DNA of 64,000 nucleotides from Sistotremastrum niveocremeum HHB9708 (GCA_001630475.1 KV419403.1:300325-364324); one strand, 5' to 3'; numbered from the stretch's first letter, positions 35,301-51,067 are shown. A program made the numbers and translations. The notes: generated by a model from the letters alone, not told the origin.

Positions 35301-36113
35301 TCGACGGGAGAGGGACAGGGATGAAAGGGAGGGGATTTAGGAATGTCGTTAGGGGGGATTTGGGGAGGAGGGAGGTTGAGGATCAGGTGGCGGGGGCGAG
35401 GGAGTGGAGTGGGAGGAAGTATGTTGATCGGGAGAGGGTTGGGATTTGGGGATGGGTGCGTTCTGTTTTCCGTTCTATTTATTTTGTTCGGTTGTTGATT
35501 GGGCGTGGGTGTAGAGTTATGGAGGATATATGACATTGAAAGTAGCAGAAGCGAACGCAGGCCTTCACTCACTGTTCATGTCCGTCGCCGTACGTCCCCT
35601 CCCCCTTCTCAAACCCTATATACTAACCTATTAATGTGGGTAGCCCGTAACGAGTTGGAGACTCTACGACTCGATATACACCGAACGATACATGGACCTC
35701 CCTGGTCCCAATTTCGCAGGATACGATAGCTCCGCGGTAACGAACGTATCGTCGTTTGATTCAGTGAATTTGGCTATTGCGCATGGATCGGGTGATGATA
35801 ACGGTTCGTCTCTTTCCCGCTCCAATATGAATATAAAGGGCTGACGGGTGATGAATGTGCTTGTAGTGCATTTTGCGAATACGGCGCATTTGATCGATCT
35901 GTTCACCAAAGCTCATATCCGGAAATATAGATTCAGGATGTTCACCGACAGGTACCCCTCCCCTCCCCTTCTTTTATAATATATTGACTGATGACGCTGA
36001 TGTACAGTGATCACTCGATAAGCACAAGAGGAGCATATAGAGAGTTACATGAATGGCTTACGGCGTTTATAGTTGAGAAGTGGGGGAAGGGAGGGTCGAA
36101 GAGACAGTGGTAG
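32377..36113 (+). CDS. Membrane dipeptidyl aminopeptidase (DPP IV family)
   Basis: Multi-exon gene of roughly 850-900 aa. An acidic cytosolic tail ([18 protein letters not shown]) is followed by one membrane helix ([20 protein letters not shown]), giving a type II protein like yeast Ste13 and Dap2. A beta-propeller region follows ([41 protein letters not shown]). The C-terminal S9 hydrolase has the nucleophile in GIWGW-SYGGYM, split by an intron right before the serine, the aspartate in GSGDDNVHF and the histidine in DSDHSI. All three catalytic residues are present. Such enzymes cut X-Pro or X-Ala dipeptides from N-termini in the Golgi or vacuole and mature secreted peptides such as pheromones. 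Coding segments show unusually strong, alternating base-composition bias. Confidence 0.88.
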
Positions 36114-36964
36114 ACTGGTAGCAGGCTTGGCTGTAGGTCGTTGTGAGCTGTTGTTGGCGCTTTTAAAATGTGCTTTGTATTGTTATTTTAAGCTTGTTAG
36201 TATCGATATTGGGTTGAAGTCAAAGTCCGCGCGCATTGTACAGTGTGCTCGAGATTGCAATGTACTGTAGAGCATCTCGGGTCATATATTTTGTGGAGAA
36301 CGGCATTTTGGCGTTCGGCCTGCAATACCATTCCTTCTTCTCTACGTTGCCTTCTCGTTCTGTATCTCTCACTTGTACCTTGTCTCGAGCTCCCAATTTG
36401 GGGTGTTATATAATTGTAATTTATACCTACGAAACGTTAACCCCGACCGATCTTCGCCTGATCGATATTGTGGCCTGACTGCGCTCTCGCAGCATCATAT
36501 TGGCTCAATTATTTATCTGCGCCAGTGTCGACAATCTTCACACCTTTTCCAGTTTCGGCATCGTGACTTGATTCACTTGAATGCCCCGTTGCCATGCTTG
36601 GCTGTTTAAACCTCCCTCACCGGTAGATTCCTGCTTTAGATTTTCATTCTTTGTCAGGACACCAGCGCCGGTTTTTCGGACACTTTAAGCATTCCGTGTC
36701 CCCGTCGAGATCATCCATGACCTCAATGATGAGGAGATTACGAATATACGCCTGTTCGTATAGGGAGCACTATGATGACTAGGGATTTTTCTGTTCAATC
36801 TCAAGACGAACGTCAAGAATTGTGCCGATATTCTCAGATCATCATGCATCATCAAGACGGGTGTTCGGAAAACTGTAGGTCCTAGAGATGTATCACGACC
36901 GCTTATATATTCCCAGCTACTACTGTAGTGTCCCTCATGCTCCCAACGCCATGAACTCGCGATT
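36114..36964. other. Intergenic
   Basis: No supported gene. A minus-strand open frame at 36685-36972 could continue the small secreted-peptide gene only with a different splice phase, so it is not assigned. Confidence 0.4.
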
Positions 36965-37272
36965 TCATTCATTATTCTCTCTCCTCCCGTTCTATTGTCC
37001 GATGAAAGCTTGAGGTTAGCTGCATCGTTCCTACCTATGTCGATCTACTCACATAAGAACCATAGCTGGCGTTTAGTATATTAGTCTCCGGTATGCCCCG
37101 CTTCTCGATGGACTAGAAAGGATCAGGATTACAATGGAATATTCGCTAGAATCTACACCCTTACATTAACCGACACAGGTGCGCCCAGAACGCCGATGAC
37201 ATTCGTAAACATACAGACTGCGACGAGGAGCTTGAAGAACATGAGACTTTCGAATTTCAATGTGAGATTCAT
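36965..37272 (-). CDS. Candidate small Kex2-processed secreted peptide
   Basis: From ATG 37272 the minus strand encodes a hydrophobic leader (FFKLLVAVCMFTNVIGVLGA) typical of a signal peptide, then PVSVN and a GTAAGG donor. A GTAAGG..TTTCTAG intron joins in frame to SIEKRGIPETNILNASYGSY, followed by a GTGAGT donor. A third exon would add LSSDNRTGGENNE and stop at 36965; without the second splice the frame stops at 37035. The Lys-Arg pair is placed as expected for Kex2 cleavage after a short propeptide. The predicted mature peptide is under 40 residues and has a possible N-glycosylation site (NAS). No family recognised. A dipeptidyl aminopeptidase gene lies within 1 kb, which may be chance. 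Confidence 0.35.
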
Positions 37273-38013
37273 GGACTGTCTGACCTTTTATGATACTAGT
37301 TATCCGACTTTTTCGGCAGATCGCGTCATTTTGAAACAAGTTGAGTTATTGGGATCATGAGGAATGCAGTCGTATTTCTCATCAAGGTGAGAGCAGAGCA
37401 GTCTGATAGAATGTGGATTTAAGAGGGGATTTTGTAGCGCTGTCTGGTATGTCGTATTAATAGGAACATTAGACGCGTGATGCGGCATGGAGGCAGGCTT
37501 CTGGCCTGACATAGATGGAAACTCCCTTGCTTTCTTCGTTTTAAGGATCTGGACCATGTTGAGTTATGATACCTGTAAGGATTTCACGACTCCGCAGTTG
37601 CCGTGTATTTTTACTTCCTGAGACTCTGAGGTATCAACACTACAGCAATAGTGTGAGTGTGAGTCCCCGGAGCTCCGTCAGCACGGCTCTAATAATATTT
37701 ACAGCCAATTTGAAGGCAGGGTGCTGTTCTTTCCCGGTTCCATCGGCAAATTGAAAGCATACAAGAAAGGCAGGGCAAGTACACAGACTTCGATATTTGA
37801 GTTGGTTCGGCAGCTCTGGTGCCGCTGACTAAGCACCTTTCAAACTGGGAAGTAGATTGAAAATCCTGCCCATTGACATATATATGCTATCTCAAAGCGA
37901 CAATATAAAATCAAGAAATAACTTGAAGGTGAAAAAAGTGACTGAATAGCCCAAATAACCCGAAAAGCCAAACCAACGCGAAGAAGTCGTCACAATGATT
38001 GACATTACAATGT
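37273..38013. other. Intergenic
   Basis: Short open frames on both strands without family resemblance. The 3' region of UPO2 lies at its right end. Confidence 0.45.
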
Positions 38014-39560
38014 TTATTGACCAGGTGTTCCCTGAGGTCTGACCTTGGTGGGGTCTACGCCGAACGGCTTGGCCCAGGCAGCAAGAAGCGTCTCAACATT
38101 GGTTTTGAGGTTTCCAGTGACGTTATTCAAGCTCGAAGCCAAGTTTTGCATAACGTTAAAATGGACATCCGTGAAGGTCTGAAGAGCACCTTAATATCAT
38201 TGATCTGCCAAGCAAGAATGGGAAATGGAATACATACACTGCCGGTGTTGAGAGGAGCATCTGGGGTCCATACTCCATTTTTGTTGGTCCCAGGAACGAG
38301 AGGGTGGGCGTCGAGGATTTCGGCCGCAGTGTCCTGAATGAAAGTGAAGTTTCCTGGGCTGCTCCGACGGTACCAATTGGTTGGGAAGGTCTGGTTACGG
38401 AAGAATGAGCCGAGAATGGCAGTGTCGATTACATTGTCAGTTCCTACACGGGATCAATTGATAATAATTCACGAAAACACATGGAGATTTGTTTACCATT
38501 TGCGAAGAAGTTCAGGACGAACGCAGCGTCATCGTAGCTTAAGATCATGCGAGCGATGCTGAATTCCAACTACAAAGTATTTTAGAATATATCTCGATAT
38601 TTGCCCAGTAAACTCACGTTGGCATTGCTAGCTTGTTCCGACAGGAAGCGGTGATGTTTGTATTCTTGCAAGACAGGAAGAGTAACAACACTTGCGTTTC
38701 CCGTTGTGGGGGAGTCATTTCCGTAACGACCTACATAAGTCAAGAACTGCGGCGACATTCAACCGACCGCCCGGACGCATTTGGTGTGACTAATTTATTT
38801 ACCTGATCATAGAGATCGTCTTGGAAGTTCTGATAGTCTCCTTCACCAATATCATGGCGTGTTAGAGATACATCGCCTTCGAATCGTCCATGCTTTGCAA
38901 GACCACCAGCAGTGGGGCCATCGATCTTGCCGGGGAGAGGCGGAACAAGGTCCGATTCACCTCCAAGAGAAACAAGGTTGATAAAGGCGTTTCCACGTGC
39001 CAGCTATCAGCAATGAGTGTTAATGTTTTATCTGTCGAAAGAAAAACGGACAATTGCGAGAGCAGACAATGCAGATGCCAGATCGTGTTCCATGTTATAG
39101 CCCGCTTCGACCCCTTCTATGAGCTGCTCGAACGAAGCAACACCACTGAATGCACGTAAGTATATGCATTCGCAAGGAAGAAATCAACTGACCTATGAGG
39201 AAGGTATCCGTGGTTCGCAAGGGTGTTAAGACCCGCTTTTGAAAAATCAGTATCATTTCAAACACAATGTTGGATCTTTAGTGCTTACGGCATGGACCGC
39301 GTTTGTCGTTGGGCCCAGGAGCGACGAAAGGATGTTGACTGTCTGGAAATTACGTGAGTAAAGGGCAAAGACATATTTTCAGCCTATCATTTACCAGGAA
39401 TGACTTCCAACGAAGTATCGACAGGGAAAGGTGGGACGGTGATTTTAACAAATGTCTGGCCGTCATTGGTTGTATTGACGGCTGGAGCAGCCGCGGGGCT
39501 TGCGGTGGCTCGGAAGAAAACTGAAGTCGCGACAAGAAAGGTAAATATAGCGGTCAACAT
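38014..39560 (-). CDS. Unspecific peroxygenase (heme-thiolate), UPO2
   Basis: Reads from ATG 39560 to TAA 38014 with the same exon order as UPO1. Signal peptide LTAIFTFLVATSVFFRATA. The heme loop is RGPC-PGLNTLANHGYLPH with the intron again after the cysteine codon. The magnesium motif is FEGDVSLTRHD. The propeller of later exons, FLTYVGRYGNDSPTTGNASV and FTDVHFNVMQNLASSLNNVT, is nearly the same as in UPO1, and both end in VRPQGTPGQ. The key difference is in ARMILSYDDAAF: the residue seven after the catalytic Arg is Asp (codon GAC), where UPO1 and the Agrocybe enzyme have Glu. The substitution may change the acid-base step or pocket size. Secreted, hydrogen-peroxide-dependent oxyfunctionalising enzyme by family. 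No frameshift or stop seen. Confidence 0.92.
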
Positions 39561-39634
39561 CCTCGAAACTGATGTTGGTGGAGGGAATCGAGTGGTCGAT
39601 GCCGATGAGGTGGACGCAGAGACGATTCAAGTCC

Positions 39635-39641
39635 ATTTATA
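39635..39641 (-). promoter_or_regulatory. TATA box of peroxygenase UPO2
   Basis: On the minus strand TATAAAT begins 81 bp before the UPO2 ATG, within GGTATAAATGGACTTGAAT. The UPO1 promoter has the same block with one change. A CACCTCATCG or GACCTCATCG block follows both at similar distance. Confidence 0.7.
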
Positions 39642-40663
39642 CCAGAAATCTCAAAGCCAACGACTCGGATGAATATGGATGTTCCTAAATTGTGGTATCT
39701 AGTGTCATAACAGTAGCTGTTGAACGAGCATCGCCTTGACATGCCATAGTAGGCTGTCAGACGTTGAAAGACTTGAGAGAAGGCTCTCATGGAGAGTTGA
39801 CCGCTAAGTCCGGTGTCATCCGACTGAGTGATTGCTTTGGCGGCGCCGCACTGCATCGATATCAAGAACAGACCACTGCACCCGACTGACCCGAGAACAG
39901 AGATCACAGCACTCAACAGAAAGCGCTGAATCTTAGTGAGTCAGCGCACCGAAGACTGACCATTGAGTCATCGATTTTACCGGTTATTGACCGCAGAGAG
40001 TCAGAGACAACTGAGTTACACGTTACAAACACTCATTGCCCCTAAAGCTGGCACCGGCGCCGCTCATGCGTGGAATATCCAATAATATCAATTGTGTGGG
40101 TCGTTTGTACACTGTACGGTCAATCTAGGGCCTTGATTCTTCTCAGTTTCCCACAGGGGGGCTTGTGTGCTCAGATTTCGCATCCATTCGTTCGCACCGA
40201 CTATTTTGAGACTTACGACTGATCAAGATTAGAGCTTTGGATGACGATTTTAGGGGGAAGTTGAAAAAAAAAAAATGTTGGCTCTTTCGTTCTAATGAGA
40301 GTCAGTGAGAAAAGAACTCAGAGCGTGGCTCCAAGAGTCCAAGGTCGTACGAGGTTCGAGACTCAGAAGTATCTGGCGGATCACACGAGTGAGTTGATTC
40401 TTCTTATTTGAGCTATGTTTCAGAAGATCCCAAACGTCCCGAAAGCACCTCATATACACGCTCTTCTCACTGATCCTGGCGGTTCCGAACAGAGCCTGAC
40501 AGAGGAGAGCTTTCTGAAAATCTCGGAATCATTCATTCTGTTACTGCTATATTGAGTATAGAATTAGACCTTTACAAAAACGGGTGAGTCCGCAGAGTTC
40601 ATCTTCTTGTTTAACGTGCGCGATTGCTTGACTAGGCCGAACCGAGAGAATTCTTAGCAGGCC
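39642..40663. other. Intergenic
   Basis: Upstream of UPO2. No supported gene. Open frames on the minus strand (39554-39916) overlap the UPO2 start antisense or in other frames. Confidence 0.45.
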
Positions 40664-40957
40664 ATGCTATTTCTATTGCTTCTGATGTTCAAGATTGGCA
40701 CGGTGTGCGCGACAGCCGAGAGGCACGAAGTTGTGGCAGTTGGACATGCTTCCCTCGTTCGGCGTCCGAGGGTTCCAGTGATGTCCTACAGGAACCGGGA
40801 AATTCACATTGATGTCGATATGTCATCATCGCTAGGCGATCCGACTTCGTCATCCACTCCGACTGGCTATCTTTGTTTTGGCCCTTTCTCAAGGCTGAAA
40901 CATGAGGATCAAACACCACGACTTCATCTCGGAGGTCTGCCAATACAACGGCGTTGA
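40664..40957 (+). CDS. Possible small secreted protein
   Basis: An open frame of 97 codons begins with LFLLLLMFKIGTVCATA, a good signal-peptide-like leader, followed by a short basic and serine-rich tail with RR pairs (SLVRRRP-like at residue 32 and QRR at the end). It has no homologue I recognise and only two cysteines, so it is not a typical cysteine-rich effector. It lies between UPO2 and the first halogenase. It may be a chance frame. Confidence 0.22.
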   Translation: MLFLLLLMFKIGTVCATAERHEVVAVGHASLVRRPRVPVMSYRNREIHIDVDMSSSLGDPTSSSTPTGYLCFGPFSRLKHEDQTPRLHLGGLPIQRR

Positions 40958-41490
40958 GCGAAGCTCAAGGACCGCATGACTCGGTCCAGAATTCGAAGGC
41001 GGAAGAACTGAAGCATGACTGTGGCATAGCAATGGATCGTCGTCGGTGAGCCATCTATGGCTATGGAGGCTCGGAAGATTTGGATGGTCAATCAAGAAGC
41101 AAAAATGATTGATGCGAGCATACTAGGATTCTGGCCTTCTTGTCTTGCAGTTGACGGCAGTATCAGGACGAGCAAATGGCAATTCGAATTTCACCCATTA
41201 GATATTATATAGCTCCGAGGCCAGAGCATGAGCTAAACGCCTCATTTTCTTGTCGACCTGGCTTCTATTGGCATCCGTCAATAAATTCGAATTTAGATTC
41301 CTGACTAGGATTGGACGACAGTGGGGTTGGATGATCATCGACTGTAGTCGCGAGCTCCTGTCAAAGTCCATACCGCGTGAGATTGAGATTCTGAAGGTGA
41401 CATGATACGTTACGACTGCGATGGATTCAACCTTCAAGACGACATCACCATGCTAGTGGTGTCCCAAGCAACGAAGCATAAACATAAAAT
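40958..41490. other. Intergenic
   Basis: No supported gene; 3' flank of the first halogenase. Confidence 0.45.
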
Positions 41491-43461
<1,971 letters not shown>

Positions 43462-44659
43462 ATTGTGGATGAGGTGGACTAATGACCGAAGATGGGACGA
43501 TAGAGCCTTTATATCATTCGCGTCGTCTAGGTCATTTGTGGACCTTGCACCGGCCAGGAAAGGGCGTGTGGGATTCTTGGTATATTGCAAGAAGTATGTC
43601 GGGCATGGATGATCGACCGAGTCATTCGTGAACGCCGATCCACAACTGATGTGGAGGCATGGACGCGCAAAAGATAAGGAGAAATCCTGCGTCCGCGAGA
43701 GATAACGCCTCTATACCAAACATAGAGTCGGGATATGGACGCCGTCGCGAAGAGAGCTGGAACTTGGCCCGCATGGCCATGATGAGCCACAGAATGACCC
43801 ATGCGACGCCAAAGCGGGATATCTCGGCGTTTGATACTGGCAAGCGACCTGTGGCGTGGCTCAAGGATCCTTTGACTTCTGCTTCTATGAACTATCGTGC
43901 ATGGCATGAGAAGATATGCCTTCTGTGGGAAGAACGTTGGTTGAGAGAGTGTGGTCTTCTCGGTATCCTGAAGGGATTGGATTGGCAAGGATAGTGTTCG
44001 GGAAAAGCACACGCCAGTCTGTGCTGGGCTATCAGCAGAACCTTTCCTGCCAGACTCGACTGCTCATTCAAGAGAGTCTGTCTCACTGTAGGCCACACTG
44101 GTTCACGACCGTTTCCCCCCCGCGATTAGGTATTCCACGATGTGAAACCATGCGGTTTGGCGACAGAGATATAGCAGAGGCATAGGTATTCTTGGAGATC
44201 TACTCAACGGTTAGATCAAGTCTTTGGGGGGAACCGTTCCGGTACGGACCTTGGCTATCCAACCTATGAGGCTGCAGTGGTATCCCTTGGATCATCAGGC
44301 TGGTCCGCAGTCTGCGGCGCCGCTAGCACTCAACCTTCTGGGAGCCAGACAGCGCTGTTCCTGCTGTTTCATCTTCACGACTGTCTTCGCGCACTAGCAC
44401 GACGAACTGGGCTAGGTCAAGGATGCGTGTATACCAAGCGTTCACCTCGTAGGACGCTATGAGGGGTCAAGGTTAAGGCCAAGTTCAGCGCTTATGAACG
44501 GCGCGCGCGAGGTTGTACATGTAGTCTCGACAGTTATCTATTTTGTCCGCAAAAGAGTTTTGAAATTAGAATCCCGCAATGTTCTTCCTTTCCACCCTAG
44601 CATAGCTTCATGCGTCCGACCGCACCCTTTCCATCCTGACTCGGATAATCGGATGAAGA
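43462..44659. other. Region between halogenase A and DUF6535 gene
   Basis: Overlapping open frames occur on both strands at 43527-44012, but none is recognised and none joins to other exons with confidence. It holds the halogenase A promoter. A real unrecognised gene is possible. Confidence 0.4.
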
Positions 44660-47600
44660 TCAAGGACCATGCCTTCTGAATTGTGTTCCTTCAGCCTGTT
44701 GATTCTCACTCTCATCGACATCCGACCTTCTAGTTGTGCCGAATTCCATGTCTAGCTCATTTTCCGGAAGCGTCATCCTTCTAGGTGCTTTTCTGAAGGG
44801 ATCGAGCCACTTCCGAAATGAAGAAGTCAGAACCGCCTTCTCAGGTAATTGATGCTCGTCTGTGACAGTCGAACTCGGCGGATCGTAGACTTCAGGGAAG
44901 TAAGGTCTGAGCCAATGATAGGCTTGGTTTCAATTAGTACAGAGCAGCGAACAATGGTTTGAAGTGACTCACTAGGGTCTTGTGCAGCACGGACCTTCAG
45001 TTCCTCCCGATAAAACATGGCTCGCTGTCGTGTATGATTACTAGTCCGTTTGTCATCGTCCCATTTCTTCATTTTTGGAGATTCTGAAATGCAAACGTCC
45101 AAAAAGCGAGCTGCGTAACGCAGATGGTCGAAACGAATCTTGTGGGAAGCACCATGATCAAAATAAGCTATGATTGTATCTGCGTGCCTGCGCCAGGTCT
45201 GCAGTCTCCGCTCGCGGCAGGCGATGAGGAACATTATCCCGGATAGATGGAATGACGGAGGCACAGTAAAGTCCGATGGAAGAGAGGGGACAAGTCCACC
45301 AAGGAAGTCAAGGAAGACAGACATTGTGTGGTTCGTAAAATGGAAGGGGTCGAAATTCGTCACGGCATTCAGGATCTCCAGTTCGTGGTCTTTCGCAATA
45401 GACAACACCAAATCTTGAACCCGAGTCCAGGGCAATCCTGATCTCTTGATCATCAGATCAACAAAATCTGAGCGTTGTGCTTCTGACAAGATTCGCGCAA
45501 GAACGCCATTCTGTCGCTCATTGTTGAGATCCAACAACTCCAGTGTTGGCCCTTTGAAAGTCCTGACGGGGATCTTCCAGTCGTCACGTCGAGCAATCAA
45601 AGCACTGATATTGTGGGCTAGATCGTCGCACTCGTCACTGGAGAGCTGAGGAAGAGCTGAGATAATCGTCAAAGATAAGATTTTCCAGTGCAACAAGTTA
45701 CTCACCAATGAAGCAGTGAGCGTACTCTTCATAGAAAGCCACGACCTCGCTTGACGTTTCATAACGGTCATACACATCGCGACAAAACTCCCACAGTTTC
45801 AAGGCCGGATGAAGATCAGAGAGCTTATCAAAGCCGCCTTGATTAAGGTAGTGAGTCAATGTCCTGCTAGACCACTCATAAAGAGAATGCTGATTGACGA
45901 GGCCAAGGAGAGGAGAGAGATCGAGGGAAGGAGGAACAATGATATCCGACAGGGAACTAGGCAAGAGATGTTCCAGGAGAGAACAAACAAGTAGGGGGTG
46001 TTGGTCATCATCAGAGACTACGCTCATCTCAGGAAGATCGGAAAAGAAGTCAGACAACTCATTCAGAATTTCGGTTTCGTTTCCTTTCGTGATGAATGCG
46101 ACGAGATCGGCAAGCGTGCGCGACCGCATGTAGGGATTCCGGACGAATGACCGGAGGACAGAAGCTCGATCGACATGAGAGAGGATCGCAGTGACCTGAT
46201 CTGTCCCACCATCCCGGAGCAGACGATTGCATGCTTCGACCGCACATCTAAATATGGGTACTCGATCTCCTAATTCATCATCTGAATCGAACGTGCAGAG
46301 AATGCGGGCAACACATTCTTCGTTTGAGCGACGACCGAGATGCCGAAGATCCATGTTGTCTTCTTCGAATGAATTGAGGAAAGCCAACGGAGGGAAGAAC
46401 TCGCGTCGAGATCCGCGTGACCGATCGATCAACTCAAGACATTGAGCCTGGCACCATCGCGTGAAGTCGTTTGCCTTCAAATTCATTCTCCATACTCCCT
46501 CTTGCTCTCTCCAGCCTTTCCACGTCTTCAGGTATGCCAGCTGTTTGTGCACGGTCTCTTTCACACGAAAGGATGTATCGGTGGCTAGGAACCGTTCCCG
46601 GACTGCATGGAAGACGGGGAAAAGCCGATCTCCTGCATCATACCACTGTCCAAATTCGAATGAAGGCACAGCCCGCTCCAAGATTTCCACGTCATTCGTG
46701 TTGAGAACCAGTTTTGCGTATGTTTTGAGCGCTACGACATCCGGTCGATCATCCTTCTGCCATTGGATTACAGATGCCAGGTCTTTCGTGTCTCCGGTAC
46801 TATGGGTATCGCCGCTTCTATCTTTCCTCTTGGCAAGGTCTGTTGTTCCGTGCCCCGGCCGCCGAACACGACGACGAATCCATCGCAAGAACGGTGTCAA
46901 GGCATTGCTCAGAGGGCTCTCAAAAGGGGAGTTCTCAGTCGTGGCTGCATGGAGGGTGGTGACTAGAATGATTCCCAGAATGATGAGACTGAGGCCCGTC
47001 GCAATCCCCCCGCCGACGACGAGGATTGGGGCTGACCCGCCAAAGGAAAATGACAGTTCCCATAATTGGATGAGGAATCCGAGGACGAAGAAGGCAATGG
47101 ATATGAGAAGGGTCCAGACTAACACGCCCATCAGCAAGCGCATCTTGCCCTCTGCGCTGAGCATTCGCCTTTCGCGGGCAAGCGCTCGTTCCAGATTTGT
47201 CTTGCCCAGCGGCGTGGCGATGAGTCGAGCACCCCATTGTATGCCCAAGACGCAAAGGACGGAATTGGAGATCTACATGCGAGGGAGGGATGAACATGTC
47301 CGATGCGTCATGAATGAATATATCTTACACTTGTGATCAGGGCTAGGTAATAAAATAAAGCCACTAGTTGTGTAGGCACCGACGGAGGTGGCGCCTTCGC
47401 CGAAGATGTGTCTGAGGGTGTCGTAAAGAGTTGAATCACGGGAGAGATGAATGCAGTGACAACGGTCAAGAATAGAGCAATCTACGGTCGAGTGAGGCGA
47501 TAATTCTCAGCAGTCGACGAAAGCACGTACGAACACCAGAGAGATTTGCATCACGTCTCTCCATTCTTCGACCATGACTTTGATCTTCGCTAGGGTCTCT

Positions 47601-47977
47601 TTGTCCAGAGCATGCCAGGTTTGAGCGTCACCGAGCGCTCTTCCCTCATGTGCCTTATCATCTACATCCCAATCAGCAGCGCTCGAGAAAGTTCACTTAT
47701 CAATACCTTTGGTAGCATCCGTCTCTAGTGTTTTCAACATCGTCGTATGCTTATTCATCGTCTGAAGCTGAGCCTGAAGCTCTGCCTTTATCTCTTCCTT
47801 CTGCTCGCTGATCAGACCGTTTTGGGTCTTGATCAGTTCTAAAAGCTGGTCAAATCTGGAGGGAGACGTCGATGTCGAGCCAGGAGGACGGTCCTCGAGC
47901 CCTGTCGGCTCTGCCACCGTTGACTGTCGTCGACGTTTGAAGCGAGGAGATCGGGAACGACGTGAGCGCGACGACAT
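44660..47977 (-). CDS. DUF6535 domain membrane protein
   Basis: The N-terminus (from ATG 47977) is SR-rich and basic (SSRSRRSRSPRFKRRR), followed by a coiled-coil stretch (LLELIKTQNGLISEQKEEIK). Later exons give the DUF6535 part: WHALDKETLAKIKVMVEEWR, a helix DVMQISLVFIALFLTVVTAF, then LVALFYYLALITSVSNSVLC, VLGIQWGARLIATPLGKTNL, ERALARERRMLSAEGKMRLL and MGVLVWTLLISIAFFVLGFL. After the membrane part follows a long helical cytosolic region (ECVARILCTFDSDDELGDRV and others). The final exon, after an intron ending AACCAAG near 44935, reads YHWLRPYFPEVYDPPSS and ends at 44660. The family is restricted to mushroom-forming fungi and its function is unknown. It lies between the two halogenase copies. 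Confidence 0.75.
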
Positions 47978-48572
47978 GGGAAGTGATGAGAGAGGACTGA
48001 TAATGAGGGGTTAAGATGATGGGACCATTGCCCGTATGAGTTCTGAGCTCAGGACTGCCTCGTTGTCTCAGCGTCTCTCTAGAAAGGAGGGAACGTCATC
48101 AGCCAATGAGAAAATCAGTAAGGGACACTGGTGAACACACTGCCACAATGAACGAACACGTTATAAGACTCAGAGGAGCAACATATCTATATCGTAGACA
48201 GGATCGATCTTGAGTCTGATAGTCGCTGCATGCTGACTTTTATCTCGTCGTCGTCGCGGCATACATGGCAGCCACCGTTCAGCTCCAACTCCAAATCTGG
48301 GTCTTCAGGCAATGGGGATGCACGGCGCCATCGTTAATTTGGACCCAGTCCATTATCTTGCCAGGCCGACAAAAGATAGTTGAACGCCTTGTCGTCTTCA
48401 TTTCGAATTCGCCGACGTTGGTGAGCTCGAGGGTTATCGGAGTCGGAGATCGGAGCGCCATTTTAGTTTCCATCCGAATCATCGCCGTCACCCATCAGCA
48501 TTTCGTGTATAGCTCGACTCACAGAATGCGTATATGTCCTTAGATAGCAAGCTGTTAATGACATCGACATGT
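47978..48572. other. Intergenic
   Basis: Promoter of the DUF6535 gene and 3' flank of halogenase B. No supported gene. Confidence 0.5.
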
Positions 48573-50564
<1,992 letters not shown>

Positions 50565-51067
50565 ATTGGGGCGCAGGGAAATTTGATAGGCAGATAGAAG
50601 AGTTCAGAGCTCTTTTATCTTCCGGACCGAATACCAGATACGTAGAAGTAGACACCAGGGTATGGCTTAGGGTCCGTGGAGACCGTCAGGATACGAGCAG
50701 CGTGTGGTGTCTGTGGACTGTCCGACTGAGGGAGGTTCAAGCGTTTTGAAAAGTCTATCGCTCATATATTCATGGTACCTGGAGTGCCCAGGGCGTGATA
50801 TCATGCATACTGGTCAAGGCCTCAACTGAGCTGAACTTCAGTGCCAGTGGTACCAGTACTGTACATTCTGAGCAATCTTGAGGGGACCTGAGCATGAGAA
50901 AGAATTGCACAAACAAAGACAAATATTGAGTTTCCATGTATATCATGCCATAATCATGGCGTCGTGCTTCCAAAAAAGACAACGATGTATTGAGGAGTGC
51001 TCGAGCATGTCGATTCAGCAACATATGGTAGTAGGAGTGTAGCGTATGAGACAAGTCAAAATACAGT
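50565..51067. other. Intergenic
   Basis: Between the halogenase B promoter and the 3' end of PEX7. No supported gene. Confidence 0.5.

Noticed and set aside
30405-35530. Possible recent foreign origin from extreme codon bias
   Set aside because: The bias flips sign within single genes and intron style matches the neighbours, so transfer is not the simplest reading; it is reported as a composition pattern instead.
46461-47336. 291-codon plus-strand open frame
   Set aside because: Antisense to the DUF6535 coding region, composition-driven shadow.
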